This document shows, piece by piece, positions 8,207-15,814 of a stretch of DNA of 64,000 bases. This stretch comes from Tateyamaria omphalii (lineage in GTDB: Bacteria > Pseudomonadota > Alphaproteobacteria > Rhodobacterales > Rhodobacteraceae): NCBI RefSeq assembly GCF_019802125.1, contig NZ_JAHVHT010000001.1:248001-312000 (forward strand), written 5' to 3'. The stretch's first letter is position 1; the number at the start of each line of letters is the position of its first letter. Position numbers and translations under genes: made by a program. The notes under the pieces are model-generated. The model did no database searches. It saw only the letters and a program-made list of their open reading frames with translations, and was not told the origin of the DNA.

Positions 8207-8999
8207 GGCCTTTGCGCCCGCCAAGATCAATCTCACCCTGCATGTGACCGGCCAGCGCGCCGATGGCTATCATCTGCTTGATTCCCTTGTGGTTTTTGCT
8301 GATGTGGGCGACCGGATCAGGTTTGTTCCCGCGCCATCCAAGCGGATTGACGTGTCGGGTCCGTTCTCGGTGGGGGTGCCAACAGATGACCGCAACCTGA
8401 TCTGGCGCGCTGCTGACTTGGCCGGGGTCACGGGGCATTTCTCGCTTGAAAAGAACCTGCCGCATGGCGCCGGGATTGGCGGCGGATCATCGGACGCGGC
8501 GGCTGTTCTGCGCCTGCTCGGTGCAGAGGCACATGCGCTTGCGCTGGGAGCTGATGTTCCGGTGTGCCTGCTGGATGTGCCACAACGGATGCGCGGGATT
8601 GGCGAGGATGTGACGCCTGTGGGCGCTGTGCCCGCGCTGGACATGGTGCTGGTCAATCCCGGTGTGCATGTGCCGACGCCTGAGGTGTTCGCGCGGTTGC
8701 GACAGAAAGAGAATGCGGGGATGGACGCCCGGTTGGGCTGGCCCGATGTCGCTGCGTTCAAGGACTGGCTTGCAGCGCAGCGCAACGACCTGCAGACGCC
8801 CGCAGCTTCGGGCAATCCTGCCATTCCGGCGGCGTTGTCCGCGCTGAAAGGGGCGGAGATTGTGCGCATGTCCGGCTCTGGCGCGACCTGTTTCGGCATT
8901 TACCCGGATGCACAGACGGCAGAGGTTGCGGCAGATCGAATTGCCCAAAAACAGCCGCGCTGGTGGGTTCGAGCGGTCAGAACGGTCGGGTGGTCCTAG
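8196..8999 (+). CDS. ispE: 4-diphosphocytidyl-2-C-methyl-D-erythritol kinase (MEP pathway)
   Basis: GHMP kinase that phosphorylates CDP-methylerythritol in non-mevalonate isoprenoid synthesis. In the 267 residues, K10 in FAPAKINL and D120 in GADVPV are the catalytic pair, GIGGGSSDAA is the ATP-binding glycine loop, and SGSGATCFG is the C-terminal GHMP motif. The protein is a little short for the family (about 280). The segment between the glycine loop and GADVP is compressed, with roughly 10-15 residues fewer than I expect. The start was chosen at 8196, where homology begins, overlapping the TPR gene stop. A structured repeat element begins 2 nt after its stop. Confidence 0.95.
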   Translation: MTIEAFAPAKINLTLHVTGQRADGYHLLDSLVVFADVGDRIRFVPAPSKRIDVSGPFSVGVPTDDRNLIWRAADLAGVTGHFSLEKNLPHGAGIGGGSSDAAAVLRLLGAEAHALALGADVPVCLLDVPQRMRGIGEDVTPVGAVPALDMVLVNPGVHVPTPEVFARLRQKENAGMDARLGWPDVAAFKDWLAAQRNDLQTPAASGNPAIPAALSALKGAEIVRMSGSGATCFGIYPDAQTAEVAADRIAQKQPRWWVRAVRTVGWS

Positions 9000-9000
9000 A

Positions 9001-9168
9001 CCGGCACGGAATCAAGGGCGTCAGCCCGCCGTGCCAGCGGCTGCCCGCCCCACCGGGCGGCCGCTATGCCAGCCATTGCGCGTCATATGAGCGTCATAGG
9101 CAAATGACGGGTATAAATCACTTGGAACCAATGTCGGCGCGGCCCCCCGCGGGCAGCCGCCGGCACGG
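9001..9168. repeat. Structured intergenic element, copy A (three-strand pairing; family shared with 22932-23096)
   Basis: It fills the gap between the convergent ispE and polyprenyl synthase genes exactly. A 20-nt arm at 9029-9048 pairs with 9149-9168 (19 of 20). The first 7 nt of that arm (CCGTGCC) can instead pair with 9003-9009 (GGCACGG), and its GCGGC can pair locally with GCCGC at 9060-9064. TCAAG, CCAGCGGC, GCCGCTA, AGCGTC-n2-AGGCAAA and ATAAA occur in the same order as in copy B. The arms differ between copies yet keep pairing, pointing to conserved structure. Whether it acts as RNA, terminator or DNA cruciform is unknown. Confidence 0.7.
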
Positions 9169-10179
9169 CTAGTTGATCCGTTCGACGACGTAGTCGGCGA
9201 GGTCAATCAGCATGTCACGCAGGTCATGTGCGGGCAGTGTGGCGAGCGAAGACTTGGCTTTGTCGGCCCATGCGATTGCGTCTGCCTTGGTTGCTTCAAG
9301 CGCGCCGTGCTTGTGCAGGAGCGACAGGGCGTGGTCGAGATCCGCGTCCTCTTGCTGGCCCTTTTCGATGGTGCGGGACCAGAAGGCGCGCTCTTCGCTG
9401 TCGCTCATCGCGACGGCTTTGATCACTGGCAGCGTGAGTTTGCGTTCGCGGAAGTCGTCGCCGACGTTCTTGCCGGTGGCAGCGGACTGGCCCTGGTAGT
9501 CCAAAAGGTCGTCCACGATCTGGAACGCGATGCCGAGCGCGTCGCCGTAGTCGAACAGGGCCTGCGTCGTGGTCGCGTCCTTGCCCGCAATCACACCGCC
9601 CACTTCCATGGCGGCCGAGAATAGCGCGGCGGTCTTGCCGCGCACGACTTGCAGGTAGATGGCCTCATTGGTGGCGAGATCTTGGGCGGCAGTCATTTGC
9701 AGCACTTCGCCCTCGGCAATGGTGGCCGCCGCATCGGACAGGATGCGCAGGACGTCAATGTTCCCCGTCTCGGTCATCAACTGGAAGCTGCGGGCAAAGA
9801 GATAGTCGCCCACGAGCACCGAAGATTTGTTGTCCCAGAGCAGGTTTGCCGTGGGCCGTCCGCGCCGCTGTGCGCTTTCATCGACCACATCATCATGCAG
9901 CAGGGTGGCGGTGTGTATGAACTCGACCGTGGCGGCGAGATGCACGTGGTAGGGGCCGGGATAGTCGCACAGATGGGCCGAGGCCAGCGTGAGCATGGGC
10001 CGCAACCGCTTGCCGCCCGCTTCGACGAGGTGCTGTGTCACTTCGGGGATGCGGGGCGCGTGTTCAGAGGCCATGCGCTCGCGGATCAGGGTATTCACGC
10101 CCTCCAGATCCTCCGCCAGATAGGCGGCCAGACGGTCATGCGGCTTTGCGATTGTGGACGCGTCCATCACTTTCCCCAT
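9169..10179 (-). CDS. Polyprenyl (octaprenyl/decaprenyl) diphosphate synthase
   Basis: Trans-prenyltransferase making the ubiquinone side chain from FPP/GGPP and IPP. In the 336 residues, the first aspartate-rich motif is D96-D97-x-x-D100 (LLHDDVVD) and the second is D223-D224-x-x-D227 (IVDDLLD). GGKRLRP (about 55-61) binds IPP. The chain length (C40 or C50) cannot be decided by eye; alphaproteobacteria usually make Q10. Two starts are possible, ATG at 10179 (GAGGGG upstream) or ATG at 10167. It is divergent from the DUF2007 gene and convergent with ispE, another isoprenoid gene. Confidence 0.93.
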   Translation of the reverse strand: MGKVMDASTIAKPHDRLAAYLAEDLEGVNTLIRERMASEHAPRIPEVTQHLVEAGGKRLRPMLTLASAHLCDYPGPYHVHLAATVEFIHTATLLHDDVVDESAQRRGRPTANLLWDNKSSVLVGDYLFARSFQLMTETGNIDVLRILSDAAATIAEGEVLQMTAAQDLATNEAIYLQVVRGKTAALFSAAMEVGGVIAGKDATTTQALFDYGDALGIAFQIVDDLLDYQGQSAATGKNVGDDFRERKLTLPVIKAVAMSDSEERAFWSRTIEKGQQEDADLDHALSLLHKHGALEATKADAIAWADKAKSSLATLPAHDLRDMLIDLADYVVERIN

Positions 10180-10223
10180 AGCACCCCTCGACAGATAAGC
10201 CGGTGTGCCCCTACATCCATGAT

Positions 10224-10439
10224 ATGAAGGAACTTTTGCGCACGACTGACCCGACGATCATCGCCTTTGCCTCTGCCCTTCTTGAGGGCGAGGATATAGA
10301 CTGCTTTCAGATGGACGTAAATATGAGCGTCCTTGAAGGCGGGATCGGAATTTTTCCCCGCCGCCTGATGGTGCGGACGGATGACTACGACGCGGCCCTG
10401 CGGGTCATGACCGACAATGACATCGATCTTGGACGCTGA
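10224..10439 (+). CDS. DUF2007 family small protein
   Basis: 71 residues starting MKELLRTTDP, with the compact beta-alpha-beta pattern of DUF2007 ('putative signal-transducing protein'). A typical ALLEGEDIDCFQMD segment and terminal RVMTDNDI are present. The molecular role in the family is not established; these proteins resemble small ferredoxin-like/ACT-like modules. The start at 10224 rather than 10203 is where the family begins. Its 3' end overlaps the downstream methyltransferase by 23 nt, implying a two-gene operon. Confidence 0.85.
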   Translation: MKELLRTTDPTIIAFASALLEGEDIDCFQMDVNMSVLEGGIGIFPRRLMVRTDDYDAALRVMTDNDIDLGR

Positions 10440-11160
10440 TCTCACCCACGACGCCTTTCTTGGTGGGCGGTTGCATCTCTGGCAGCCGCGTGCGGGATAT
10501 CGTGCCGGTGTTGATCCGGTTCTGTTGGCGGCCTCCGTCCCCGCCAAATCCGGGCAATCGGTGCTGGATCTGGGCTGTGGTGTCGGCACTGCGGCATTGT
10601 GTCTGGGCGCGCGTGTGACCGGTCTTGAGTTGGTGGGTGTGGAGCGGCAGGCCAAGTATGCCACCCTTGCACAGCGCAATGGGTTGGACACGTTTGCGGT
10701 CGATCTGACGGATTTGCCCGACACCCTGAAAGCGCGCAGCTTCGACCACGTGCTGGCGAACCCGCCCTTCTTTGATCGTGGGGCCGGGCGCGCGGCAGCG
10801 GATCAGGGGCGCGAGGCGGCGCGCGGGGTGGAGACCCCCGTGGCGACCTGGATCGACACGGCAGCACGGCGGCTGCGGCACAAGGGCTATCTGCACATGA
10901 TCCACCGGGCCGAGCGGGTGCCAGAGTTGCTGGAGGGGGCGTCGGGGCGATTGGGCAGCCCGGAGATCTGGCCGCTTTGTCCGCGGGTCGGAAAACCGGC
11001 AGAGCTGGTGATTTTCCGTGCGCGAAAGAATGGCCGCGCAGATTTTAGGCTGCATTTTCCGATCATTCTTCACGAAGGCACCCGGCATGAACGGGACGCC
11101 GAAAGCTATACGCCTGAAATCCAAGCGGTTTTGCGCGCAGGAGCGGCGCTACACCTTTAA
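10417..11160 (+). CDS. Class I methyltransferase, TrmN6-like (tRNA1(Val) adenine-N6 type)
   Basis: 247 residues. The SAM-binding motif DLGCGVG is at 51-57. The catalytic NPPF at 115-118 marks an N6-adenine methyltransferase, as in TrmN6/YfiC and related RNA or protein-glutamine enzymes. Upstream, LWQPRAGYRAGVDPVLLAA is the conserved N-terminal signature of the TrmN6 group. The start codon lies inside the DUF2007 gene, so the pair is translationally coupled. The stop codon overlaps a CtrA-like site. Substrate assignment is by family resemblance. Confidence 0.88.
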   Translation: MTSILDADLTHDAFLGGRLHLWQPRAGYRAGVDPVLLAASVPAKSGQSVLDLGCGVGTAALCLGARVTGLELVGVERQAKYATLAQRNGLDTFAVDLTDLPDTLKARSFDHVLANPPFFDRGAGRAAADQGREAARGVETPVATWIDTAARRLRHKGYLHMIHRAERVPELLEGASGRLGSPEIWPLCPRVGKPAELVIFRARKNGRADFRLHFPIILHEGTRHERDAESYTPEIQAVLRAGAALHL

Positions 11161-11171
11161 CGGGAAGTTAA
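11157..11171. promoter_or_regulatory. CtrA-type binding site (TTAA-N7-TTAA)
   Basis: Two TTAA half-sites separated by exactly 7 bp and followed by C match the established CtrA box of alphaproteobacteria. The site overlaps the methyltransferase stop and lies about 103 bp upstream of the DUF465 gene start, inside its probable promoter region. Confidence 0.5.
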
Positions 11172-11273
11172 CCCCTCCTACATTTAGCTTATCCACATGC
11201 TGCGCCTGCGGCGTGACTTGTGCGCAAAGCTGTGCTTGGCTGTGGGTGCAACTTTATCAGCAAGGAGGACTGC

Positions 11274-11438
11274 ATGAGCGTGACCGCCCATCTCGAAGAG
11301 TTGAAAAAGAAGCACCAGAGCCTGAGTGATCAGGTCGATATGGCCCAACGATCGCCCGGCATCGACCAAATGGAAGTGGCCACCATGAAAAAGCAGAAGC
11401 TGAAGTTGAAAGAGGAAATCACCCGACTTTCGAGTTAA
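11274..11438 (+). CDS. DUF465 / YdcH family small helical protein
   Basis: A 54-residue, highly charged alpha-helical protein. HLEELKKKHQSLSDQV and the second helix EVATMKKQKLKLKEEI form the expected antiparallel hairpin of the YdcH/DUF465 family, and the terminal TRL is typical. Function is unknown; it is widespread in proteobacteria. An excellent AAGGAGG sits 7 nt before the ATG. The 3' end overlaps the convergent EamA gene by 20 nt. A CtrA-like site lies upstream. Confidence 0.92.
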   Translation: MSVTAHLEELKKKHQSLSDQVDMAQRSPGIDQMEVATMKKQKLKLKEEITRLSS

Positions 11439-12303
11439 GGGTCCCCTTCAGGCTGGCGCGGGCAGCCAGCAGCGCGCCACCTGTGATCAGGAGAGCCGCA
11501 AGAGCCAGCGTCCATGTCGGCGCAGCCACGCCAGCCGCCACCAGAACCACAGTTGATAGCAACGGCGCCGCGTAGGACGCGGTGCCGAGCAGTTGGATAT
11601 CGCCCCGCTTGACGCCGATATCCCAGACGTAGAACGCAAGACCAACAGGCCCCAGGCCGAGCAGGACCGCGCTGCTCCACCCAAGAGCGCTGTCGGGCCA
11701 AATGGTGTCTTCCAGCAGCAGATGCAGCGGGATCGAAAGCGCAGCGCTTGCAAGGCAAAAAACGGCCACAGAAGCAGTCGGCACCGTGCCGAACCGGCGC
11801 GAGACCAACGAGTAACCTGTCCAGGTCAGCGCGCAGGCGAGGGCAAGCATATAGCCAGGAAGCGCATCCGCGTTGAAGCCGGTGGCCCCGCCCATGATGA
11901 TCAAGGCAGCGCCCGAAAATCCGATAAGCGCGCCCACCACGTGCCCGGGGCGCAGAACTTCGCCCGGCAGCAGCCCCGATACGAACACGATAAGCAACGG
12001 CCACAGATACGCGATCAGCCCAGCCTCTGCCGCCGGTGCGAGGCGCAGGGCCGAGAAATAGAGCGCGTGATACCCAAAGAGCCCCAGCGTTCCAAGAAGA
12101 TAGACGTGGAAGGGCACCGCGCGCAGTTGGCGCAGACCGCCGCTCGCGGCTGTCCAGACCAGTCCCAGCGCGCCCCCGATCGCAAAACAAAGCGCGTTCA
12201 GAAGAAAGGGCGGCGTCGGCGCAGACCCAACCGTCAACAGCGCCAGTACGCCCCATAGCACAACAGCCAAAAAGCCGATCAAAGTCGCGGTGTGTCGTGT
12301 CAT
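11419..12303 (-). CDS. EamA/DMT-family transporter (YddG-like aromatic amino acid exporter)
   Basis: 294 residues with ten predicted membrane helices in two EamA halves, as in the drug/metabolite transporter superfamily. The arrangement resembles YddG-type exporters of aromatic amino acids or related metabolites. WGVLALLT in helix 1 and GLIAYLWPLLIV in helix 4 are typical. The substrate is unknown. Its start overlaps by 4 nt the stop of the upstream LysR gene, forming an operon in which the regulator probably controls its own transporter. The 3' end overlaps the DUF465 gene. Confidence 0.88.
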   Translation of the reverse strand: MTRHTATLIGFLAVVLWGVLALLTVGSAPTPPFLLNALCFAIGGALGLVWTAASGGLRQLRAVPFHVYLLGTLGLFGYHALYFSALRLAPAAEAGLIAYLWPLLIVFVSGLLPGEVLRPGHVVGALIGFSGAALIIMGGATGFNADALPGYMLALACALTWTGYSLVSRRFGTVPTASVAVFCLASAALSIPLHLLLEDTIWPDSALGWSSAVLLGLGPVGLAFYVWDIGVKRGDIQLLGTASYAAPLLSTVVLVAAGVAAPTWTLALAALLITGGALLAARASLKGTLNSKVG

Positions 12304-13256
12304 TCGGCTTGGAAATCCGATGATGGTTTGCGGATCATGCGGTCGGTGATGTGTGTGGTTTTCTCGATTTCAGTCAGGATCCAGTCGCGGAATGCCACGA
12401 TCTGCGGGCGCATCTCGGCGCCCTTGTTGCACAGAAAGCGGAAGCGCACACCGGTGTCGAGCGCATTCGGGAAGGGGGCGACGAGGCGGCCGTCATCCAG
12501 ATCCTTGATCACCACCGAGCGGCGCCCCAGCGCCACGCCGACCCCGGCCAGAGCAGCGTCAACGGCGTGGTCGGCCTGGCTGAACCGGGGACCGGCCTTG
12601 GGCGCAAAGTCGATGCCCATCATGCGGAACCATGTGTCCCAGCCGGCCGGGGGCTTCAGGAAAGCGATACTGTCGTCAAAGATCAACGTCGCGTCGCGCA
12701 GGCTGTCAGGCGTGGGAAAGCGGGCGGCCATTTCGGGCGTCATGACGGGACAGACCCATTCATCGGCGGGCAGGGGATAGGAGTAGACGCCTTCGTCCGT
12801 GCCGGTGCCGAAACGGATGGCGACATCGATCCCGTCGCGGGTCAGATCCACGAGTTTCAGGGTCGCGGAAAAGCGCAACTCGATCTCGGGATGGGCTTGG
12901 GCAAACTCGTACAGACGCGGCGCCAGCCACTTGGCAGTGAAGGCCGGGCCGGCTGTCACCGTCAATGTTTCATTGTCCAAAGTGCGTTCGGCGGCGCGCC
13001 AGGCGGCGGCGAGGGTCTGGAAGCCGTCGGCCATTCCGGGGGCCATGGCGCGGCCTGCTTCGGTGAGTTCGACGGCGCGGTTGAGGCGGCGGAAGACTTG
13101 GGTGCCCAGGTGTTCCTCAAGCGACTTGATCTGGAAGCTGAGGGCGGCGGGGGTGACGTGCAGTTCCTCCGCCGCTTTGGCGAAGGACATATGGCGCGCG
13201 GCGGCGTCAAAGGCGCGCAGGGCGGTGAGCGGGGGCAGGCGGTCTGGCATAGTCAA
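12300..13256 (-). CDS. LysR-family transcriptional regulator (GcvA-like)
   Basis: 318 residues. The N-terminal winged HTH begins PPLTALRAFDAAARHMSFAKAAEELHVT (given in parts: PPLTALRAF, then SFAKAAEELHVTPAALS), as in the GcvA/AmpR subgroup. A periplasmic-binding-protein-like effector domain follows (about 90-300). It is translationally coupled (ATGA-type 4-nt overlap) to the EamA exporter. The 39-aa small gene is divergent. A TTAAGT/ACTTAA palindrome lies directly upstream of its start codon. ATG 13256 and ATG 13250 are both possible starts. Confidence 0.92.
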   Translation of the reverse strand: MTMPDRLPPLTALRAFDAAARHMSFAKAAEELHVTPAALSFQIKSLEEHLGTQVFRRLNRAVELTEAGRAMAPGMADGFQTLAAAWRAAERTLDNETLTVTAGPAFTAKWLAPRLYEFAQAHPEIELRFSATLKLVDLTRDGIDVAIRFGTGTDEGVYSYPLPADEWVCPVMTPEMAARFPTPDSLRDATLIFDDSIAFLKPPAGWDTWFRMMGIDFAPKAGPRFSQADHAVDAALAGVGVALGRRSVVIKDLDDGRLVAPFPNALDTGVRFRFLCNKGAEMRPQIVAFRDWILTEIEKTTHITDRMIRKPSSDFQAE

Positions 13257-13271
13257 TTAAGTACAACTTAA
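13257..13271. promoter_or_regulatory. TTAAGT-aca-ACTTAA palindrome / TTAA-N7-TTAA site before the LysR gene
   Basis: A perfect 6-bp-arm palindrome that also fits the CtrA consensus TTAA-N7-TTAA. It abuts the LysR start codon and lies 92 bp upstream of the divergent small gene. It could be an autoregulatory LysR operator or a CtrA site; the sequence alone cannot separate these. Confidence 0.45.
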
Positions 13272-13362
13272 GTGAAGGCTTGGAAAGTCTCGTTTGTCGG
13301 CTTGGCCGCAAAGGCGCATATTCGGATCAATTCAGAAACACTGATCCAAGAGGATACCGCAT

Positions 13363-13482
13363 ATGTTTGAGACATCCGCACATCCCGCCATTCGCCAGGG
13401 TTTGGAACGCGCACATGCTGAGCGTGGAGCCGCGCTCGCTGGCGCGTGGACCTGGCTATTCGGGAGCAAGACTTCCCGCTGA
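13363..13482 (+). CDS. 39-residue conserved-looking small protein
   Basis: MFETSAHPAIRQGLERAHAE opens a 39-residue product ending WTWLFGSKTSR. An amphipathic helix is followed by a short aromatic C-terminus. An AAGAGGA ribosome-binding site precedes the ATG, and a strong intrinsic terminator follows 30 bp after the stop, so it looks like a genuine monocistronic unit. I recall similar small ORFs with a HPAIR/AWxWLFG pattern in Rhodobacteraceae, but no function. It is divergent from the LysR regulator. Confidence 0.65.
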   Translation: MFETSAHPAIRQGLERAHAERGAALAGAWTWLFGSKTSR

Positions 13483-13511
13483 TGGGCGCGCGCCATCTTA
13501 CGGGATAAAGG

Positions 13512-13545
13512 AAGGGCCGGTGCAGCAACGCACCGGCCCTTTTTC
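13512..13545 (+). terminator. Intrinsic terminator after the 39-aa gene
   Basis: A perfect 10-bp stem GGGCCGGTGC/GCACCGGCCC with a 6-nt loop, flanked by AA and followed by TTTTT. Confidence 0.9.
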
Positions 13546-13557
13546 GTAGAATTGCGT

Positions 13558-13596
13558 GTGCACCGCCCGTGCACCACGCGTGCACAGACCGTACAC
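13558..13596. repeat. Four GTGCAC-type boxes in exact 11-bp phase
   Basis: GTGCAC starts at 13558, 13569 and 13580, and GTACAC at 13591, each exactly 11 bp apart. A weaker TGTCAC follows at 13602. The array lies between the terminator of the 39-aa gene and the 3' end of phaB. Helical phasing suggests same-face binding by a protein. Confidence 0.6.
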
Positions 13597-13603
13597 CGTT
13601 GTG

Positions 13604-14326
13604 TCACACGAAGAACTGCGCGCCGTTGGCCGAGATGGTCGAGCCATTGATAAAGCCCGAATCGTCGGAGGCCAGGAAAACCACGCAGCGCGCGATCTCT
13701 TCCGGCTCACCCAGACGGCCTGCGGGGATTTGTCCGATGATCGATTCGCGCACTTTTTCAGGCACGGCCATGACCATTTCGGTGGCGATATAGCCTGGGC
13801 AGATCGCATTTGCGGTGATGCCTGCGCGCGCGCCTTCCTGAGCCAGTGATTTGACGATGCCGAGGTCACCGGCCTTGGTCGCGGCGTAGTTCACCTGGGC
13901 AAACTGGCCCTTCTGGCCGTTGATGGACGAGATCACAATCACACGGCCAAATTTGCGCTCGCGCATGCCGGGCCAGATCGGGTGGACGGTGTTGAACACG
14001 CCGGTCAGGTTCGTGTCGATGACCTGGTGCCATTGGTCTGGCGTCATCTTGTGGAAGGGCGCGTCGCGGGTGATACCTGCGTTTGCGACGACGATGTCGA
14101 TAGGGCCGAGATCTGCCTCGACCTGGGCGAGGCCCGCTTTCGATTCGTCGTAGTCGGCGACGTTCCACTTGTAGGTTTTGATGCCGGTTTCGTCGGTAAA
14201 CTTTGCGGCGGCTTCGTCATTGCCCGCGTATGTGGCGGCGACGGTATAGCCTGCGTCTTTCAGGGCTTTGGAAATGGCTTCGCCGATACCGCGGCTACCG
14301 CCGGTGACGAGGGCTACACGGGACAT
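13604..14326 (-). CDS. phaB: Acetoacetyl-CoA reductase
   Basis: NADPH-dependent SDR reducing acetoacetyl-CoA to (R)-3-hydroxybutyryl-CoA for polyhydroxybutyrate synthesis. In the 240 residues, VTGGSRGIG is the cofactor loop, VANAG is present, and the Ser-Tyr-Lys triad lies in SSINGQKGQ...NYAATKAG. DAPFHKMTPDQW is characteristic of PhaB over FabG. It follows phaA on the same strand, but a hairpin plus T-rich tract lies between them, so it may also have its own promoter. A GGGGAGACTCC region precedes the ATG. Confidence 0.94.
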   Translation of the reverse strand: MSRVALVTGGSRGIGEAISKALKDAGYTVAATYAGNDEAAAKFTDETGIKTYKWNVADYDESKAGLAQVEADLGPIDIVVANAGITRDAPFHKMTPDQWHQVIDTNLTGVFNTVHPIWPGMRERKFGRVIVISSINGQKGQFAQVNYAATKAGDLGIVKSLAQEGARAGITANAICPGYIATEMVMAVPEKVRESIIGQIPAGRLGEPEEIARCVVFLASDDSGFINGSTISANGAQFFV

Positions 14327-14429
14327 GGGGGAGACTCCTTCTGGGGTAAGTTTCGCATTGTTTCGCTCAAATGCGGTCGGAGCGCAACATTATTACGCGC
14401 CTACTTTGGTGTTGTGTTTGGTCTGGTTG

Positions 14430-14463
14430 AAAAAGAATAGGCGGCGCGGGGATGCGCCGCCTT
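14430..14463 (-). terminator. Terminator-like hairpin between phaA and phaB
   Basis: Read on the minus strand: an 8-bp GGCGGCGC/GCGCCGCC stem with a 6-nt loop, followed by a T-rich run (TATTCTTTTT). It starts about 27 nt after the phaA stop and may attenuate read-through into phaB. Confidence 0.75.
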
Positions 14464-14489
14464 GATTTGCGTCAGCCGAAGCGGATGGA

Positions 14490-15665
14490 TCAGTCGCGTT
14501 CGAGGCACATGGCAACGCCCATGCCGCCACCAATGCACAGCGTGGCGAGGCCTTTTTTCGCATCGCGGCGCTTCATTTCGAAGAGCAGGGTGTTGAGGAT
14601 GCGTGCGCCCGATGCGCCGATGGGGTGGCCGATGGCGATGGCGCCGCCATTCACGTTCACGATCGACGGATCCCAGCCCATGTCCTTGTTCACGGCACAG
14701 GCCTGGGCAGCGAAGGCTTCGTTGGCTTCAACCAGGTCGAGGTCCTCGGGCTTCCACCCGGCCTTTTCCAGTGCCTTGCGGCTGGCGTAGATCGGGCCAA
14801 CGCCCATTATCGACGGGTCGAGGCCGACGGTCGCGTAGCTGGCGATGCGCGCGAGCGGTTCGATCCCGCGCTTTTCAGCATTCTCGGCGCTCATCAGCAG
14901 GGCGGCGGCGGCACCATCGTTCAGGCCGGATGCGTTGGCAGCAGTGACCGAGCCGTCCTTGGTGAAGGCGGGGCGCAGTTTCTGCATGGCTTCCATGTTG
15001 GCGCCGTGGCGGATGTATTCATCGCTGTCGACCACGATGTCGCCCTTGCGGGTTTTCACGGTGAAGGAGGTGATTTCGTCGGCGAACTTGCCGGCTTTTT
15101 GCGCGGCTTCAGCCTTGTTCTGCGAAGCGACGGCGAACTCGTCCTGCATGTCGCGGGTGATCTGCCACTGGTCGGCAACATTCTCTGCCGTCTGGCCCAT
15201 GTGGTAGCCGTTGAAGGCGTCCCACAGGCCGTCGCGGATCATCGTGTCGATGTATTTCATGTCGCCCATTTTGTGGCCGGCGCGCAGGGCGGCGGCGTGA
15301 GGCGAAAGCGTCATGTTTTCCTGGCCACCAGCGGCGACGATGTCGGCGTCACCCAGGGCGATGTGCTGGGCACCCAGGGCCACGGCGCGCAGGCCCGAAC
15401 CGCAGACCTGGTTGATGGACCAGGCAGCGCTTTCTTTCGGCAGACCGGCGTTGATGTGCGCCTGGCGGGCCGGGTTCTGGCCCTGGGCCGCAGTCAGCAC
15501 CTGGCCGAGAATGGTTTCGGACACGTCGGATTTGTCGACCCCTGCGCGCTCCACCACCGCTTCGAGAACGGTTGCGCCAAGGTCATGGGCGGGGGTGTTG
15601 GCGAAAGAGCCACCAAAGCTGCCGACGGCAGTCCGGGCGGCCGAAGCGATGACGATGTTGGTCAT
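14490..15665 (-). CDS. phaA: Acetyl-CoA acetyltransferase (beta-ketothiolase)
   Basis: Condenses two acetyl-CoA to acetoacetyl-CoA, the first step of PHB synthesis. The 391 residues are the standard biosynthetic thiolase length. The nucleophilic cysteine is C88 in NQVCGSG, the catalytic His lies in [11 protein letters not shown], and the second Cys in [17 protein letters not shown] is at the N-terminus. It is upstream of phaB on the same strand. PHB synthase is not in the window. Confidence 0.96.
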   Translation of the reverse strand: MTNIVIASAARTAVGSFGGSFANTPAHDLGATVLEAVVERAGVDKSDVSETILGQVLTAAQGQNPARQAHINAGLPKESAAWSINQVCGSGLRAVALGAQHIALGDADIVAAGGQENMTLSPHAAALRAGHKMGDMKYIDTMIRDGLWDAFNGYHMGQTAENVADQWQITRDMQDEFAVASQNKAEAAQKAGKFADEITSFTVKTRKGDIVVDSDEYIRHGANMEAMQKLRPAFTKDGSVTAANASGLNDGAAAALLMSAENAEKRGIEPLARIASYATVGLDPSIMGVGPIYASRKALEKAGWKPEDLDLVEANEAFAAQACAVNKDMGWDPSIVNVNGGAIAIGHPIGASGARILNTLLFEMKRRDAKKGLATLCIGGGMGVAMCLERD

Positions 15666-15814
15666 GGGGGTCGGGTCCTCTGTCAGTTACCTTGAGGACC
15701 ACTCCGAGACTTCGCACGTCTTATGGCGCTTCACGCCGGTGCGGGCCTCAGAATGGTCCCGCGTCGCGTGTGCACGTACCGGATTCGCTGCCTTGCGGCA
15801 ACTGACGTTATGTC

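Noticed and set aside
9001..9168. 6S RNA, tmRNA, SRP RNA or a tRNA
   Set aside because: The length is near 6S RNA, but the identical 5'/3' strands competing for one partner and the existence of a second copy do not fit 6S. No tRNA-like T-loop GTTCGA or tmRNA tag ORF was found here or in other gaps.
9001..9168. Integron attC site
   Set aside because: Palindromic ends suggested it, but the RYYYAAC/GTTRRRY core sites are absent and no integrase or cassette array is present.
13558..13596. CRISPR or microsatellite reading of the 11-bp repeats
   Set aside because: The units are 11 bp with variable inner bases and no spacers. Phased protein-binding sites fit better.
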